Origin: CAVDRM01 sp963611355
Lineage (GTDB): Bacteria; Bacillota; Clostridia; Christensenellales; Aristaeellaceae
Reading direction: 5' to 3'
Assembly: GCA_963611355.1 (NCBI GenBank)
Contig: CAVDRM010000010.1
Location: forward strand, 1 to 64,000
DNA: 64,000 nt
A program made the translations under genes and the position numbers. The notes beneath the pieces were generated by a model. That model worked only from the letters and a program-made list of their open reading frames with translations, did no database searches and was not told the origin of the DNA. How positions within the stretch are numbered: the stretch's first letter is position 1; each line of letters begins with the position of its first letter. Of this stretch, positions 15,395-24,257 are shown piece after piece.

Positions 15395-17155
15395 ATGCAG
15401 CTTTATCACGATTCACGCTCCTTGAACTGCCGTGCGCCGCGGGGCAGTGTGCCTTGCAGGACGCCTGTCCGCCTTCGCTTATACGGCGCGGACGGCGTGC
15501 GGAAGGCCGCCGTTCAGGTCATTTCGGACGGAAAGGCTTCCGAATTGGTCATGACCCGCCAAGCGGACGGCGGCTATGAGGCGACCTATCAAACGCCCGA
15601 AAAACCCGTCCTGTGCTGGTATTATTTTTCGGTTTTCATGTCGGACGGCAGAACGGTTTATTACGGAAACGCGGGAGACGGCTTGGGCGGCGTGGGGGAA
15701 ACCTCGGACCATGTGCCGCCCGCCTTTCAGATTACGGTGTACGACCCCGCTTATCAAACGCCCGCCTTCATGCGGGATGGCGTGATGTATCAGATTTTTC
15801 CGGACCGCTATGCCCGCAGCAAAATGCCGGAGAGCAAGCGGACGGATATTTACATCCATGAAAACTGGGACGACCGCCCGAAGGTGCGGGTGGAGAGCAT
15901 TCCGGGCGACAATTATTCGCTCGATTTTTTCGGCGGTGATTTGAAGGGCATTCAGGCGCACCTGGCGGAGCTTGCCGATTTGGGCGTGACGGTGATTTAC
16001 TTAAATCCCATTTTCCGCGCCCGCAGCAACCACCGCTATGATACCTCGGATTATTCCGTGATAGATCCCATGCTGGGGACGGCGGCGGACTTTGCCGTTC
16101 TGTGTCAGGAAGCGCGGAAGTACGGCATCCGCATCATGCTGGACGGTGTGTTCAGTCATACGGGCGATGACAGCATTTATTTTAACCGCTATGGCCGCCA
16201 GCCGTCCATCGGCGCATGCCAGAGTAAGTCGTCTCCGTTTTATCCGTGGTACAAGTTCAGTCATTATCCGGATGATTATGCCTGCTGGTGGGGTTTTAAG
16301 TCCCTGCCGGAGCTGAACAAGGAAAACGAAGACTACCGCGCCTATATGTTCCGTGAAAACGGCATCGTCCGCAAATGGCTGCGGACAGGCGCTTCCGGCT
16401 GGCGGCTGGACGTGGCGGACGAGCTGCCGATGCGCTTCCTGCGCGACCTGCGCACGGCGGCACGCAGGGAAAAGCACGATGCCGTCATTTTGGGCGAGGT
16501 CTGGGAGGATGCCAGCCACAAGGTTGCCTACGGCGAGACACGTTGCTATTGCTTGGGGGACACCCTGGACAGCGTGATGAATTACCCGCTGCGCAATGCC
16601 TGCATCAGCTTCCTGCTGGAGAGAACGGATGCCGAAGCGCTCTGCCGCGTGATTCAGTCGCAGCGGGAAAACTATGCGCCGCCGTTTTATTACAGCCTGA
16701 TGAATTTAATGGGCAGCCATGACCGAGCGAGGATTTTGAGCATCTTGGGCGGGAGCGTTTCGCGGGATGACGCCCGCGGCGATGAAAACGAGCCGAAGCT
16801 CACGGCGGAGCAGTATGCGCTGGGCAAGCAGAGAATGCTGAAATTCCTGACCATTCTGGTCTGTCTGCCCGGCATTCCGTGCATTTACTATGGAGATGAG
16901 GTCGGCTTGCAGGGTGCGGCAGACCCCTATTGCAGGGGAACGTATCCGTGGGGACACGAGGATCTTGCGCTGCGTGAGCAGGTGAAGGAGATTCTGACCC
17001 TGCGCAAGCGGCAGGTGCTGAGAACGGGCAGCCTGTCCGTCCATTCGGACGGCGCGGACGCCATCGTTATCCGCCGCGAAATCAGGGGCGAACAGGATGT
17101 GTTCGGAAACGAGGCCAAGAGCGATGCGTTTGAAATGCGCATCAGCCGTAAATAA
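15395..17155 (+). CDS. GH13 glycosidase (neopullulanase/alpha-amylase type)
   Basis: Cytoplasmic alpha-glucan hydrolase, 586 residues, no signal peptide. An N-terminal beta-sandwich of CBM34 type (about 1-120) precedes the TIM barrel starting at MYQIFPDRYARS. The GH13 conserved regions are visible: GVFSHTGDD, GWRLDVADE (nucleophile Asp339), ILGEVWED (acid Glu368) and LMGSHDRAR (Asp443). The C-terminal domain is short. Start at ATG 15395 with GGGATGG upstream. Likely acts on imported maltodextrins or cyclodextrins. It sits between unrelated housekeeping genes, so context gives no further hint. Confidence 0.9.
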   Translation: MQLYHDSRSLNCRAPRGSVPCRTPVRLRLYGADGVRKAAVQVISDGKASELVMTRQADGGYEATYQTPEKPVLCWYYFSVFMSDGRTVYYGNAGDGLGGVGETSDHVPPAFQITVYDPAYQTPAFMRDGVMYQIFPDRYARSKMPESKRTDIYIHENWDDRPKVRVESIPGDNYSLDFFGGDLKGIQAHLAELADLGVTVIYLNPIFRARSNHRYDTSDYSVIDPMLGTAADFAVLCQEARKYGIRIMLDGVFSHTGDDSIYFNRYGRQPSIGACQSKSSPFYPWYKFSHYPDDYACWWGFKSLPELNKENEDYRAYMFRENGIVRKWLRTGASGWRLDVADELPMRFLRDLRTAARREKHDAVILGEVWEDASHKVAYGETRCYCLGDTLDSVMNYPLRNACISFLLERTDAEALCRVIQSQRENYAPPFYYSLMNLMGSHDRARILSILGGSVSRDDARGDENEPKLTAEQYALGKQRMLKFLTILVCLPGIPCIYYGDEVGLQGAADPYCRGTYPWGHEDLALREQVKEILTLRKRQVLRTGSLSVHSDGADAIVIRREIRGEQDVFGNEAKSDAFEMRISRK

Positions 17156-17164
17156 GCCGGCAGC

Positions 17165-17193
17165 TTGCGGAAAAAAGGCTTTTTCGGTATAAT
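17165..17193 (+). promoter_or_regulatory. Promoter of the walJ-like/comEC/holA/rsmG run
   Basis: TTGCGG at 17165-17170, 17-base spacer, TATAAT at 17188-17193, within the 84-base gap after the GH13 gene. Confidence 0.6.
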
Positions 17194-17239
17194 GAAGCCG
17201 TTATTTTGCCGTACATGCGGCGTTGGGTGAAGGGATGCT

Positions 17240-18043
17240 ATGGAGCTGACATTTTGTCCGTTGTACAGCGGCTCAAGCGGCAATGCGCTGTTCGTTGCCG
17301 CCGGAAATACGAGGATTCTGATTGATGCGGGGCTGTCCGGCAAGGCTACGGAGGAAGCGCTGAAAAAGGTCTGCGTATTGCCGGAAACCTTGGATGCCAT
17401 CGTTGTCACGCATGAGCACAGCGATCATGTCCGCGGCGTCGGCATTTTGAGCCGGAAATATCATCTGCCGGTTTACGCCAATGAGCCGACGTTTCAGGCG
17501 ATGTTAAGGAGCATCGGCGCGATTGAGCCGCGCAATATCCGCATCTTTGATTCGGACGGAGATTTTTTTATCGGCGATTTGGCTTTACGTCCCATCCCCA
17601 TTCCGCATGACGCGGCCGAGCCGGTCGGCTATCGGGTGTATTACGGCGGCCACAGCCTGTCCGTGGCAACAGACATGGGTTATATGAAAAAATCCGTCTT
17701 TCAGATGCTGGCGGGCAGCAATTTGATTCTGCTGGAAAGCAACCATGACCCGGATATGCTGCGCCGAAATGTGCATTATTCCGCACGGCTGAAGGAAAGA
17801 ATTTTGAGCAATCACGGGCATTTGAGCAATGAAACCAGCGCCCGCGCCCTGTGCGAGCTGCAGGGGACGGGGGTCAGACAGGTAATTTTGGGCCATCTGA
17901 GCGGCGAAAACAATACGCCGGAGCTGGCCATGACAACGGCGGTCGATATGCTGGCCGCAAACGGCATCGCTGCGGGACGGGATGTGCAGGTGGATATGGC
18001 CTGGCGCGACCGTGTCGGCAGCGTGTACACAATCGGCTCATGA
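17240..18043 (+). CDS. MBL-fold metallo-hydrolase (WalJ/YycJ-like)
   Basis: Metallo-beta-lactamase-fold protein of 267 residues related to WalJ (YycJ), a putative 5'-3' nuclease linked to cell-wall control in Bacillota. The N-terminal LYSGSSGNALFV is typical of the subfamily, the metal site is VTHEHSDHVRG, and later ligands lie in ATDMGYM and the C-terminal LGHLSGENN. It has its own promoter, and its stop overlaps comEC. The usual walRK partners are not adjacent. Confidence 0.85.
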   Translation: MELTFCPLYSGSSGNALFVAAGNTRILIDAGLSGKATEEALKKVCVLPETLDAIVVTHEHSDHVRGVGILSRKYHLPVYANEPTFQAMLRSIGAIEPRNIRIFDSDGDFFIGDLALRPIPIPHDAAEPVGYRVYYGGHSLSVATDMGYMKKSVFQMLAGSNLILLESNHDPDMLRRNVHYSARLKERILSNHGHLSNETSARALCELQGTGVRQVILGHLSGENNTPELAMTTAVDMLAANGIAAGRDVQVDMAWRDRVGSVYTIGS

Positions 18044-20346
18044 TGAATTGGCAGAAAACAGCATTTTTTGAGCGGCAGCCGTTCGTGCTTTTGTCCTTAG
18101 CGGCGATGGCGGGCATTCTGATGAGCGTTTTTGTGCCGCTGTCGCTGCTCGTGTGGGGCTGCTGCGCGGCGCTTTCATCGGTTTGTCTCGTGCTGCTCAA
18201 AAAGTCCGGCAGAAGCTGTTTATACGGTCTCGGCGTGGTGTGCTTTTTTCTGTTCGGCTTGTTGAGCTCCGCGTGGATGCAGCCCTCCGCCGTGCCGGAG
18301 GGGAATTATTTTGTCCGCGCCATCGTCTGCGATGCGCCAAGGACGGATGAAGAAAAGGATCATGTCAGCGCCTATCTGCGCGACGTCCGCTTGACATACG
18401 CGGAGGGCGGAGACTATCGGCTTTCCAAAGTATATTGGACGTATTACGGCATTGAGGAGGAATTGCCGGAGGCGGGGCGCGAGGTGACCTTTCAGGCGCG
18501 GCTTTATCATCCGCAGGGGCAGGTCAACCCAAACGGCTTTGATTTTCGGCTTTATTTGAACAGGAGCGGCATTGCGAACTGCCTCTATGGGCGAAGCGAT
18601 TTTGTACAGAGCGGGCAGATGTACAGCGATTTCCGCACCATGATTTTGTCTCTGCGTCTTGCTGTCGGTCGTCGGCTGGATACGCTGTTCGGCGAGCAGA
18701 GCGCCCTGCCCAAGGCGCTTTTGCTGGGCGAGCGCGAGGATATGCCGGAGGCGGTCAGCGAGGCGTTTTCCAAGTCCGGCATTGCGCATGTGCTGGCTGT
18801 TTCCGGCCTGCATGTCGGGCTTTTGGCCGGGGCGCTGCTAATGCTGCTGCGAAAACTCGTTTATCCGCGCCTCCGTGCCGTTATCCTGGATGTTTTTTTG
18901 ATATTGTATTGTCTCTTGCTCGATTGTACGCCGAGCGTTGTCCGCGCCTCCGTGATGCTGGCTGTCTCCGTCTTTTTTAAAAATCGGCTGGAAAGGGCAG
19001 ACGGGCTGTGGGTCTTGTCGCTCAGTCTGTTAATCGTTCTTTTGATTCAGCCGCTGGAGCTTCTGTCAAACGGGCTGATTTTATCTTACGGCGCTGTGTT
19101 GGGCATCATCTTTTTTGCGGATGCAGCGGATGAAAGGCTGTGCGGGGTCATCCCGTCCCCAATGCTTCGCTCCGGCGCGGCGGCCACGGTGGGGGCAACG
19201 GTGGGAACGGCCATTCCATCTGCGCTGATGTTTCATCGCTTTGCGCCTCTTGCGCTCATCGTCAGCCCCCTGGTCTGCCTGCTCTTGGGCGTTCTGCTCC
19301 CCGTCTATGCGCTCGTTTTGCTGATAGGCAGCATCTGGCTTCCGGTCGCCATGCTCTTGGCGCAGCCTGTTCAGGCATTGACAAAGATCATTCAAGACAT
19401 TATTTTATGGACGGGCAATCTGCCTTTCGCCGTTCTGCGTGTGCCGGATATCCCGCTGCCGCTGATTCCGTTTTTCATTGCGCTGCCGTGTGTTTTGTCT
19501 CCCTATTGCGCTTTGCAAAAAAGGAAGCGCCGCGCCCTGCTCCTTGTCCTGCTGATTGCAGGCAGCGGGCTGCATGTCGCAACGCTTGACAGAGCCCTGT
19601 CCTATACCCAGCTTTCCATCGGCAACAATGACAGTGCCGTTTTGCAGGATGGACGCAGGACGGTGGTGGTGGATACGGGCGATGACGCCCAAGACCTGTG
19701 CAGCTATCTTTTGGCAAAGGGACGCGGCATCGATACGCTGGTTTTAACGCATCTTCATGCTGACCACTGCTTGGGAACGCTGGATCTGCTGGAGGAAAAC
19801 ATTCCCATCGGGCAGGTGATTTTGCCGAATGGTGCGTTAAAGGGAAATGTATCGGAGCAGTGTGCGGCGCTCGTCACATTGCTGGAGGAAAAGAACATCC
19901 CCGTCCGTTATGCCGCGGCCGGAGAAAACATTGAATGCGGGCGCATCAGGATGACCGTACTGTGGCCTTATGCAGACACCGTCCGTGCCATGCAGGATTT
20001 GAATGATTACTCCATGGCGCTTCTGTGCGAAATGGGCGATGTGAAGCTGCTGCTGACGGGCGATTTATCCGGCGTTTATGACCGCTATGCGGCGCAGAAG
20101 GCAGATATCCTGAAGGTGTCGCATCACGGCGGAAAAAACGAAACGAGTGAAGAATTTTTATCCGTGGTGCAGCCGCAGATGGCCGTCGTCAGCGCCGGAG
20201 GACGCGGCGGCAAGCCCTCCGATGAGGTGCTGGCAAGGCTGAATAGCATCGGCGCGGAAACCTATGTAACAGGCACATCGGGCGCCGTGCGGATAGAATG
20301 CACACAGGCGGGCTTTGTCGTCCGTCCCTTCCGAAAGGAGGAATAA
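18040..20346 (+). CDS. comEC: DNA internalization competence protein ComEC/Rec2
   Basis: Polytopic membrane protein forming the channel for single-stranded DNA uptake. The 768-residue product has N-terminal hydrophobic segments, an OB-like region, and the Competence domain with LLLGEREDMPEAVSEAF and AVSGLHVGLLAG. Many transmembrane segments follow, then a C-terminal MBL nuclease-like domain with LTHLHADHCLG and VSHHGGKNETS. Start ATG 18040 (or 18043) overlaps the previous stop; the open frame continues upstream only as a shadow. All three ComEC domains are intact, so the gene looks functional. Confidence 0.93.
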   Translation: MMNWQKTAFFERQPFVLLSLAAMAGILMSVFVPLSLLVWGCCAALSSVCLVLLKKSGRSCLYGLGVVCFFLFGLLSSAWMQPSAVPEGNYFVRAIVCDAPRTDEEKDHVSAYLRDVRLTYAEGGDYRLSKVYWTYYGIEEELPEAGREVTFQARLYHPQGQVNPNGFDFRLYLNRSGIANCLYGRSDFVQSGQMYSDFRTMILSLRLAVGRRLDTLFGEQSALPKALLLGEREDMPEAVSEAFSKSGIAHVLAVSGLHVGLLAGALLMLLRKLVYPRLRAVILDVFLILYCLLLDCTPSVVRASVMLAVSVFFKNRLERADGLWVLSLSLLIVLLIQPLELLSNGLILSYGAVLGIIFFADAADERLCGVIPSPMLRSGAAATVGATVGTAIPSALMFHRFAPLALIVSPLVCLLLGVLLPVYALVLLIGSIWLPVAMLLAQPVQALTKIIQDIILWTGNLPFAVLRVPDIPLPLIPFFIALPCVLSPYCALQKRKRRALLLVLLIAGSGLHVATLDRALSYTQLSIGNNDSAVLQDGRRTVVVDTGDDAQDLCSYLLAKGRGIDTLVLTHLHADHCLGTLDLLEENIPIGQVILPNGALKGNVSEQCAALVTLLEEKNIPVRYAAAGENIECGRIRMTVLWPYADTVRAMQDLNDYSMALLCEMGDVKLLLTGDLSGVYDRYAAQKADILKVSHHGGKNETSEEFLSVVQPQMAVVSAGGRGGKPSDEVLARLNSIGAETYVTGTSGAVRIECTQAGFVVRPFRKEE

Positions 20347-20349
20347 ATC

Positions 20350-21411
20350 ATGACGCATAAAGAGTTTTTTGCGGCGATAGACAACGAAACGCCCGCTCGG
20401 TGCTATCTTTTGGAGGGCGAGGAGGAGTTTGTCAAGCGAGCCGTGCTGAACCGCCTTCGGCAGAAAACGGTCGGCGATGCCTTCCCCGAAATGAACGATA
20501 TGCGCCTGATAGATCCGGATGCGGACAAGCTCATCGCCGCCAATGAAACGCTGCCCTTCATGGCCGATATGCGCATCACCACGGTGACGGAATGCAGGAT
20601 GCTGCTCAGCAAAAAGACCAACAGGGACAATAAGGATAAGAACGGTGACAATGATTATGACGAGGATGCCGGCGCGGAGAAGCTCAAAAAGTATCTGACC
20701 AATCTGCCGCAGACAAGCTGCCTTGTGTTTTATGTGCGCGGCAAGGCGGATAAGACGAGAAAGCTGTATCTGGCGCTGAAAAAGCATGCCGTCATTGTGG
20801 CCTGCGACCGCCTGAACGACGAAGAATTGGTGAAATGGCTCTCAAAGGGCTTTAAACAGAACGGCAAGAGCATCAGGCGGGAGACCTGTCAGCAGCTTTA
20901 TTTTTCAGCCGGCAGAGATTTGACAAAGCTGGACGGCGAAATCGCCAAGCTGAGCGCCTATGCGGATACCCGCGATGAAATCACCGCCGAGGACATTGAA
21001 GCCGTTTGTACGAAGACAACGGAATGCGTGGTGTTCGATATGGTGGAAACGCTGCTGAATGGAAACGGAAAAAAAGCGTTTGAACAGCTGAACGCGCTTT
21101 TGCTGAACGGTGAAAACAGAATGCTCCTGCTGTCGCTGGTGGGGCGGCAGTGCCGTCAGCTTCTGAGCGTCATGCGTATGGCCGCCGCTAAACGCTCCGG
21201 CGGGGAAATCGCCTCGGCGGTCGGCATTCCGCCGGTTGTTGTTCAGAAAATTTTACGGCAGGCGCGGCTTTACACGGAGGCGCAGCTCAAGGAAATGACG
21301 GCGGTCTGTCTGGACACGGAATATCAGGTCAAGTCCGGCCGTATGAATGAGGAAGGCTCTTTAGAGCAGGTGATGCTCGACATCCTGTCCATCAGAAAGA
21401 AGGGAAAGTAA
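20350..21411 (+). CDS. holA: DNA polymerase III subunit delta
   Basis: Clamp-loader subunit that opens the beta clamp. The 353-residue product has the family's N-terminal segment (CYLLEGEEEFVKRAVLNRLR) and the C-terminal helical collar region (LLSLVGRQCRQLLSVMRM). An acidic insert with many Asp/Lys lies near residues 95-110. It starts three bases after comEC, an order common in Bacillota. Confidence 0.9.
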   Translation: MTHKEFFAAIDNETPARCYLLEGEEEFVKRAVLNRLRQKTVGDAFPEMNDMRLIDPDADKLIAANETLPFMADMRITTVTECRMLLSKKTNRDNKDKNGDNDYDEDAGAEKLKKYLTNLPQTSCLVFYVRGKADKTRKLYLALKKHAVIVACDRLNDEELVKWLSKGFKQNGKSIRRETCQQLYFSAGRDLTKLDGEIAKLSAYADTRDEITAEDIEAVCTKTTECVVFDMVETLLNGNGKKAFEQLNALLLNGENRMLLLSLVGRQCRQLLSVMRMAAAKRSGGEIASAVGIPPVVVQKILRQARLYTEAQLKEMTAVCLDTEYQVKSGRMNEEGSLEQVMLDILSIRKKGK

Positions 21412-21414
21412 GGG

Positions 21415-22152
21415 ATGCGTGAAAAAATCAGGCAGGTGCTTTCGTCTCTTCATATACAGCTGGACGGCGAGCCGCTGGAGCAGCTCAGTGAATATCAGGC
21501 GCTGCTGTGCGAATGGAACGAGCGGATGGATTTAACCAATGTCGCGCCCGATGAAATGCCCCTGCGCCATTTTGCGGATTCCCTGAAGCCGCTGTTTGAC
21601 GCGCCGGAACTGTTCGGCAGCGGCATTCGGATCATCGATGTGGGGACAGGCGCGGGCTTTCCGGGGCTGCCGCTGGCAATCGTGCGGAAGGATATTGAAG
21701 TGACGCTGCTGGATGCCCAGCGGAAGCGGTGCGACTTTTTAGCGGAAGTGGCAGGGAGGCTTTCGCTTTCCAATGTGCGGGTGCTGCATCTGCGCGCCGA
21801 GGATGCCGGCAGGGCAGAGGAGCTTCGGGAAAGGTTTGATTTGGCCGTTGCCCGTGCGGTCGCGCCGATGAGCATACTGCTCGAATATCTGCTCCCCTTC
21901 GTCAAGGTGAACGGTCATGCGCTGGCATGGAAGGGACCGGCCGTGCCGGAGGAATTGGAGAGTGCCGAACGCGCTTCTGAGCTACTTGGCGGCGGCAGCA
22001 TCGAAACAAGAGAAAGCGTGCTTCTGGACAGAACGCAGATTTTGGCGTTTGTTCAAAAAATACAGATGACTCCCAAGCAGTATCCGCGCAAAAGCGGCAT
22101 CCCGTCCAAAAAGCCGCTCGGAATAACGGTTGAAAAAGCAAAGCATTCATGA
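21415..22152 (+). CDS. rsmG: 16S rRNA (guanine-527-N7)-methyltransferase
   Basis: SAM-dependent methyltransferase acting on G527 of 16S rRNA (formerly GidB). The 245-residue product has the N-terminal ALLCEWNERMDLTNV, the SAM-binding motif IDVGTGAGFPGLPLAIV and the later LAVARAVAPM typical of the family. The C-terminus ends with PRKSGIPSKKPLG, which is also conserved. Three bases separate it from holA. Confidence 0.95.
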   Translation: MREKIRQVLSSLHIQLDGEPLEQLSEYQALLCEWNERMDLTNVAPDEMPLRHFADSLKPLFDAPELFGSGIRIIDVGTGAGFPGLPLAIVRKDIEVTLLDAQRKRCDFLAEVAGRLSLSNVRVLHLRAEDAGRAEELRERFDLAVARAVAPMSILLEYLLPFVKVNGHALAWKGPAVPEELESAERASELLGGGSIETRESVLLDRTQILAFVQKIQMTPKQYPRKSGIPSKKPLGITVEKAKHS

Positions 22153-22218
22153 TAAGATAAGTATAAAGTCGTATATTTCGTGTGCGGAAAACATTGCCGC
22201 AAGCAAAGGAGGCGCAAT

Positions 22219-23388
22219 ATGGCTGAACATGTAAACAGAACGACGGAGAAAAAGGCAAAATCGTTTTCCTGCCCCTCTTGCGGCGGCAGAATGCTGTTTG
22301 ACCCGGAAACGCAGAAGCTGAAGTGCCCATACTGCGAGACGCTCAAGGACGTTGATTTGAGCCGATATACCCCCAAGGAATATGATATCCACTCGGCGCC
22401 AGCTGCCGATGCGGAGGATGAATGGGGTGATACCACCCGCGTGATGCGCTGCAAGGGCTGCGGCGCCGAAATCGTTTTGACGGGCGAAACCTCTGCTGAC
22501 CGCTGCGCCTTCTGCGGCGCTCCGCACGTCATGGAGGATCAGTCCAAGGCGGGCATTGCGCCGGAAAGCGTTCTGCCCTTCGGTGTGACGCAGAAGCAGG
22601 CCGCGCAGGGCTTTAAAAAGTGGATAGGGAAAAAGCTCTTTGCGCCTTCCAAAGCAAAGAAAATGGCCGCACTGGGAGAAATCGCGGGCGTTTATCTGCC
22701 GCACTGGACCTATGATGCCCAGAGCGTTTCCCGCTATGTCGGTCAGGAGGGACACTACTATTATGTGGAAGTGCCCGTGAAGGTGACGGAGAACGGCCGG
22801 ACGCGCACGGAAATGCGGAGGGAGCGCCGGACGAATTGGCGGCCGACCAGCGGCGTGGTTGCACATTCGTTTGACGATATTTTGATTAACGGCAGCCATC
22901 GCCTGCCGGATGATTTGCTGTCCCGCGTCCGTCCCTATGATCTGAGCCGCCTGGCGCGTTATGCGCCCGCCTTTTTGAGCGGCTTTGCCAGCGAAAAACC
23001 GGCAGTCGATGTGCAGGAGGGCTGGAAAGACGCGCAGAGTGTGATTGACGAGAAAATGCGTTCCTTGGCCAGACAGGATATCCTGTCTCATGCGGACGAG
23101 GCACGCGTCAGCTCCGTTCAAACGACGAACAGCCAGGTCAAATATAAGCTGATGCTGCTGCCGATGTATCTCAGCTCCTTCAAATTCAAGAACAAAGCCT
23201 ATCATGTTCTGGTCAACGGTCAGACGGGTCGCGTCGGCGGTCAGGCGCCGGTCAGCCCGCTGCGTGTGCTGCTTGCGGTGCTGCTTGGTCTTGCAGTCTT
23301 GGCAGGGCTGTATCTCTTATTTACGGGCGGAGACAGCGGGTCGGAATCTTATCATTATATGTCCGGCCTGCTTCGGCAGTTGTTGTGA
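22219..23388 (+). CDS. Zinc-ribbon membrane-anchored protein
   Basis: Protein of 389 residues with two Cys4 zinc ribbons near the N-terminus: CPSCGG with CPYC (about 18-43), and CKGCG with CAFCG (about 78-100). A middle region is rich in Tyr, Arg and Trp (YLPHWTYDAQSVSRYVGQ). A single C-terminal membrane segment (LRVLLAVLLGLAVLAGLYLL) has a short tail. Similar proteins are often named TFIIB-type zinc-ribbon or PriA-like proteins, but no helicase motif is present. Start at 22219 with AAAGGAGG upstream. Function unknown; probably tail-anchored with the ribbons in the cytoplasm. Confidence 0.75.
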   Translation: MAEHVNRTTEKKAKSFSCPSCGGRMLFDPETQKLKCPYCETLKDVDLSRYTPKEYDIHSAPAADAEDEWGDTTRVMRCKGCGAEIVLTGETSADRCAFCGAPHVMEDQSKAGIAPESVLPFGVTQKQAAQGFKKWIGKKLFAPSKAKKMAALGEIAGVYLPHWTYDAQSVSRYVGQEGHYYYVEVPVKVTENGRTRTEMRRERRTNWRPTSGVVAHSFDDILINGSHRLPDDLLSRVRPYDLSRLARYAPAFLSGFASEKPAVDVQEGWKDAQSVIDEKMRSLARQDILSHADEARVSSVQTTNSQVKYKLMLLPMYLSSFKFKNKAYHVLVNGQTGRVGGQAPVSPLRVLLAVLLGLAVLAGLYLLFTGGDSGSESYHYMSGLLRQLL

Positions 23389-23495
23389 TTTATTCATGCT
23401 CTGTTCAAATTTTCGACACATATTTCCGATATGATAAATTTGTGGGCGGGATTTGATACATTTCGCCCATCCTCTCTCTCCCCTTCTTATAGGCA

Positions 23496-23526
23496 GGGCG
23501 CACGATTCGTGCGCCCCGTCTTTTTT
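23496..23526 (+). terminator. Rho-independent terminator after zinc-ribbon gene
   Basis: Stem GGGCGCAC/GTGCGCCC with a five-base loop, then CCGTC and six T. Confidence 0.8.
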
Positions 23527-23620
23527 GCCCGTGGCGGACAAAAATGCATCGTTATTTTTCCAATAATTCAAAAGTACAATAAAAAAACAAACTATATGCA
23601 CGAAATGCAGGACATATGCC

Positions 23621-23767
23621 ATGATGCACATCGCCGAGAATATGCGGATGAGCACCGGCTGCATCACTCCGCTCTACTTCTACACCGACATCTATATGCT
23701 GGATGACAGCGTGCAGGGCTTCTACTCCAACCCGCTGGGCTATAAATACTTCATGCACTGCACCTAA
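23621..23767 (+). pseudogene. Remnant of oligopeptide-binding protein gene (OppA C-terminus)
   Basis: This frame encodes 48 residues that read like the extreme C-terminus of clostridial OppA/DppE-type peptide-binding proteins: MSTGCITPLYFYTDIYML, then GFYSNPLGYKYFMHCT, then a stop. The upstream bases are AT-rich and carry no coding continuation, so nearly the whole gene (over 450 codons) is missing. A terminator follows directly, as it would have in the intact gene. I read this as a deletion scar; no insertion sequence is visible next to it. Confidence 0.7.
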
Positions 23768-23794
23768 GCCGAATAAGCGATAACGAAACAAGAA

Positions 23795-23832
23795 GGGACT
23801 GTCTCACTCTCATCAAGTGAGGCAGTCCTTTC
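23795..23832 (+). terminator. Terminator following the OppA remnant
   Basis: Strong hairpin AGGGACTG-CTCACT/AGTGAG-CAGTCCTTT, probably the original terminator of the deleted peptide-binding protein gene. Confidence 0.7.
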
Positions 23833-23891
23833 AGTTTCATGATTGGTTACAAAAATCGACAAAAATATCGGAGCTTTTTACACAACAACAG

Positions 23892-23920
23892 TTGATTTTG
23901 CATATTTTTTATGATATGCT
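23892..23920 (+). promoter_or_regulatory. Promoter of the 42-codon small ORF
   Basis: TTGATT at 23892-23897, 17-base spacer, TATGCT at 23915-23920. It is followed 20 bases later by AGGAGG and a GTG start. Confidence 0.55.
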
Positions 23921-23954
23921 GTAACTGAATAATCGAAGTCAGGAGGAAAGCGCG

Positions 23955-24083
23955 GTGTTTGATTACATGATCGACGTATTTACCGATATCGTGGATTGCT
24001 TCCTCAATCTGGGGTTAGACAAACTGACTGCCGGGTTCATCAAAAAAAAGGAAGGCTCAGCCTTATCGAGCCGTGAACAGTGA
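23955..24083 (+). CDS. Small amphipathic protein, unknown
   Basis: GTG start, 42 codons, TGA stop. The product starts MFDYMIDVFTDIVDCFLNLG, then LDKLTAGFIKKKEG, and ends SREQ. The first ~30 residues alternate acidic and large hydrophobic residues and would form an amphipathic or membrane-embedded helix. A short basic patch (IKKK) follows. It has a complete expression unit of its own: promoter, AGGAGG seven to ten bases before the GTG, and a terminator at 24110. That makes a real gene more likely than chance. I do not recognise a characterised family. A toxin-like or membrane-stress small protein is only one possibility. Confidence 0.6.
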   Translation: MFDYMIDVFTDIVDCFLNLGLDKLTAGFIKKKEGSALSSREQ

Positions 24084-24109
24084 AAAGCAACAGAATACTG
24101 AAAATTAGG

Positions 24110-24150
24110 CTGTTGGCTTACGCCGTTTACGCGCAAAGCCAGCAGTTTTT
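24110..24150 (+). terminator. Terminator of the small ORF
   Basis: Stem CTGTTGGCTT/AAGCCAGCAG (one wobble pair), followed by TTTTT. Confidence 0.7.
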
Positions 24151-24156
24151 GGGAAA

Positions 24157-24189
24157 TAAATGAAAGACCGCCGCGGCGGTCTTTCATTT
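24157..24189. terminator. Bidirectional terminator between small ORF and sulfatase
   Basis: Near-perfect palindrome centred on GACCGCCGCGGCGGTC, with A-rich bases on the left and T-rich on the right. It can end transcripts from both sides. Confidence 0.65.
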
Positions 24190-24257
24190 TGCGGATTTCA
24201 TTCATCCATGAGGAACGTATACGATTGTCGGCGAACGGTCTCGTCGAGGCAATTTCG

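Noticed and set aside
17851..18039. Upstream extension of the comEC frame
   Set aside because: The extra 63 codons lie inside the WalJ-like gene and have no start signal; the membrane-protein start at 18040 fits the family.
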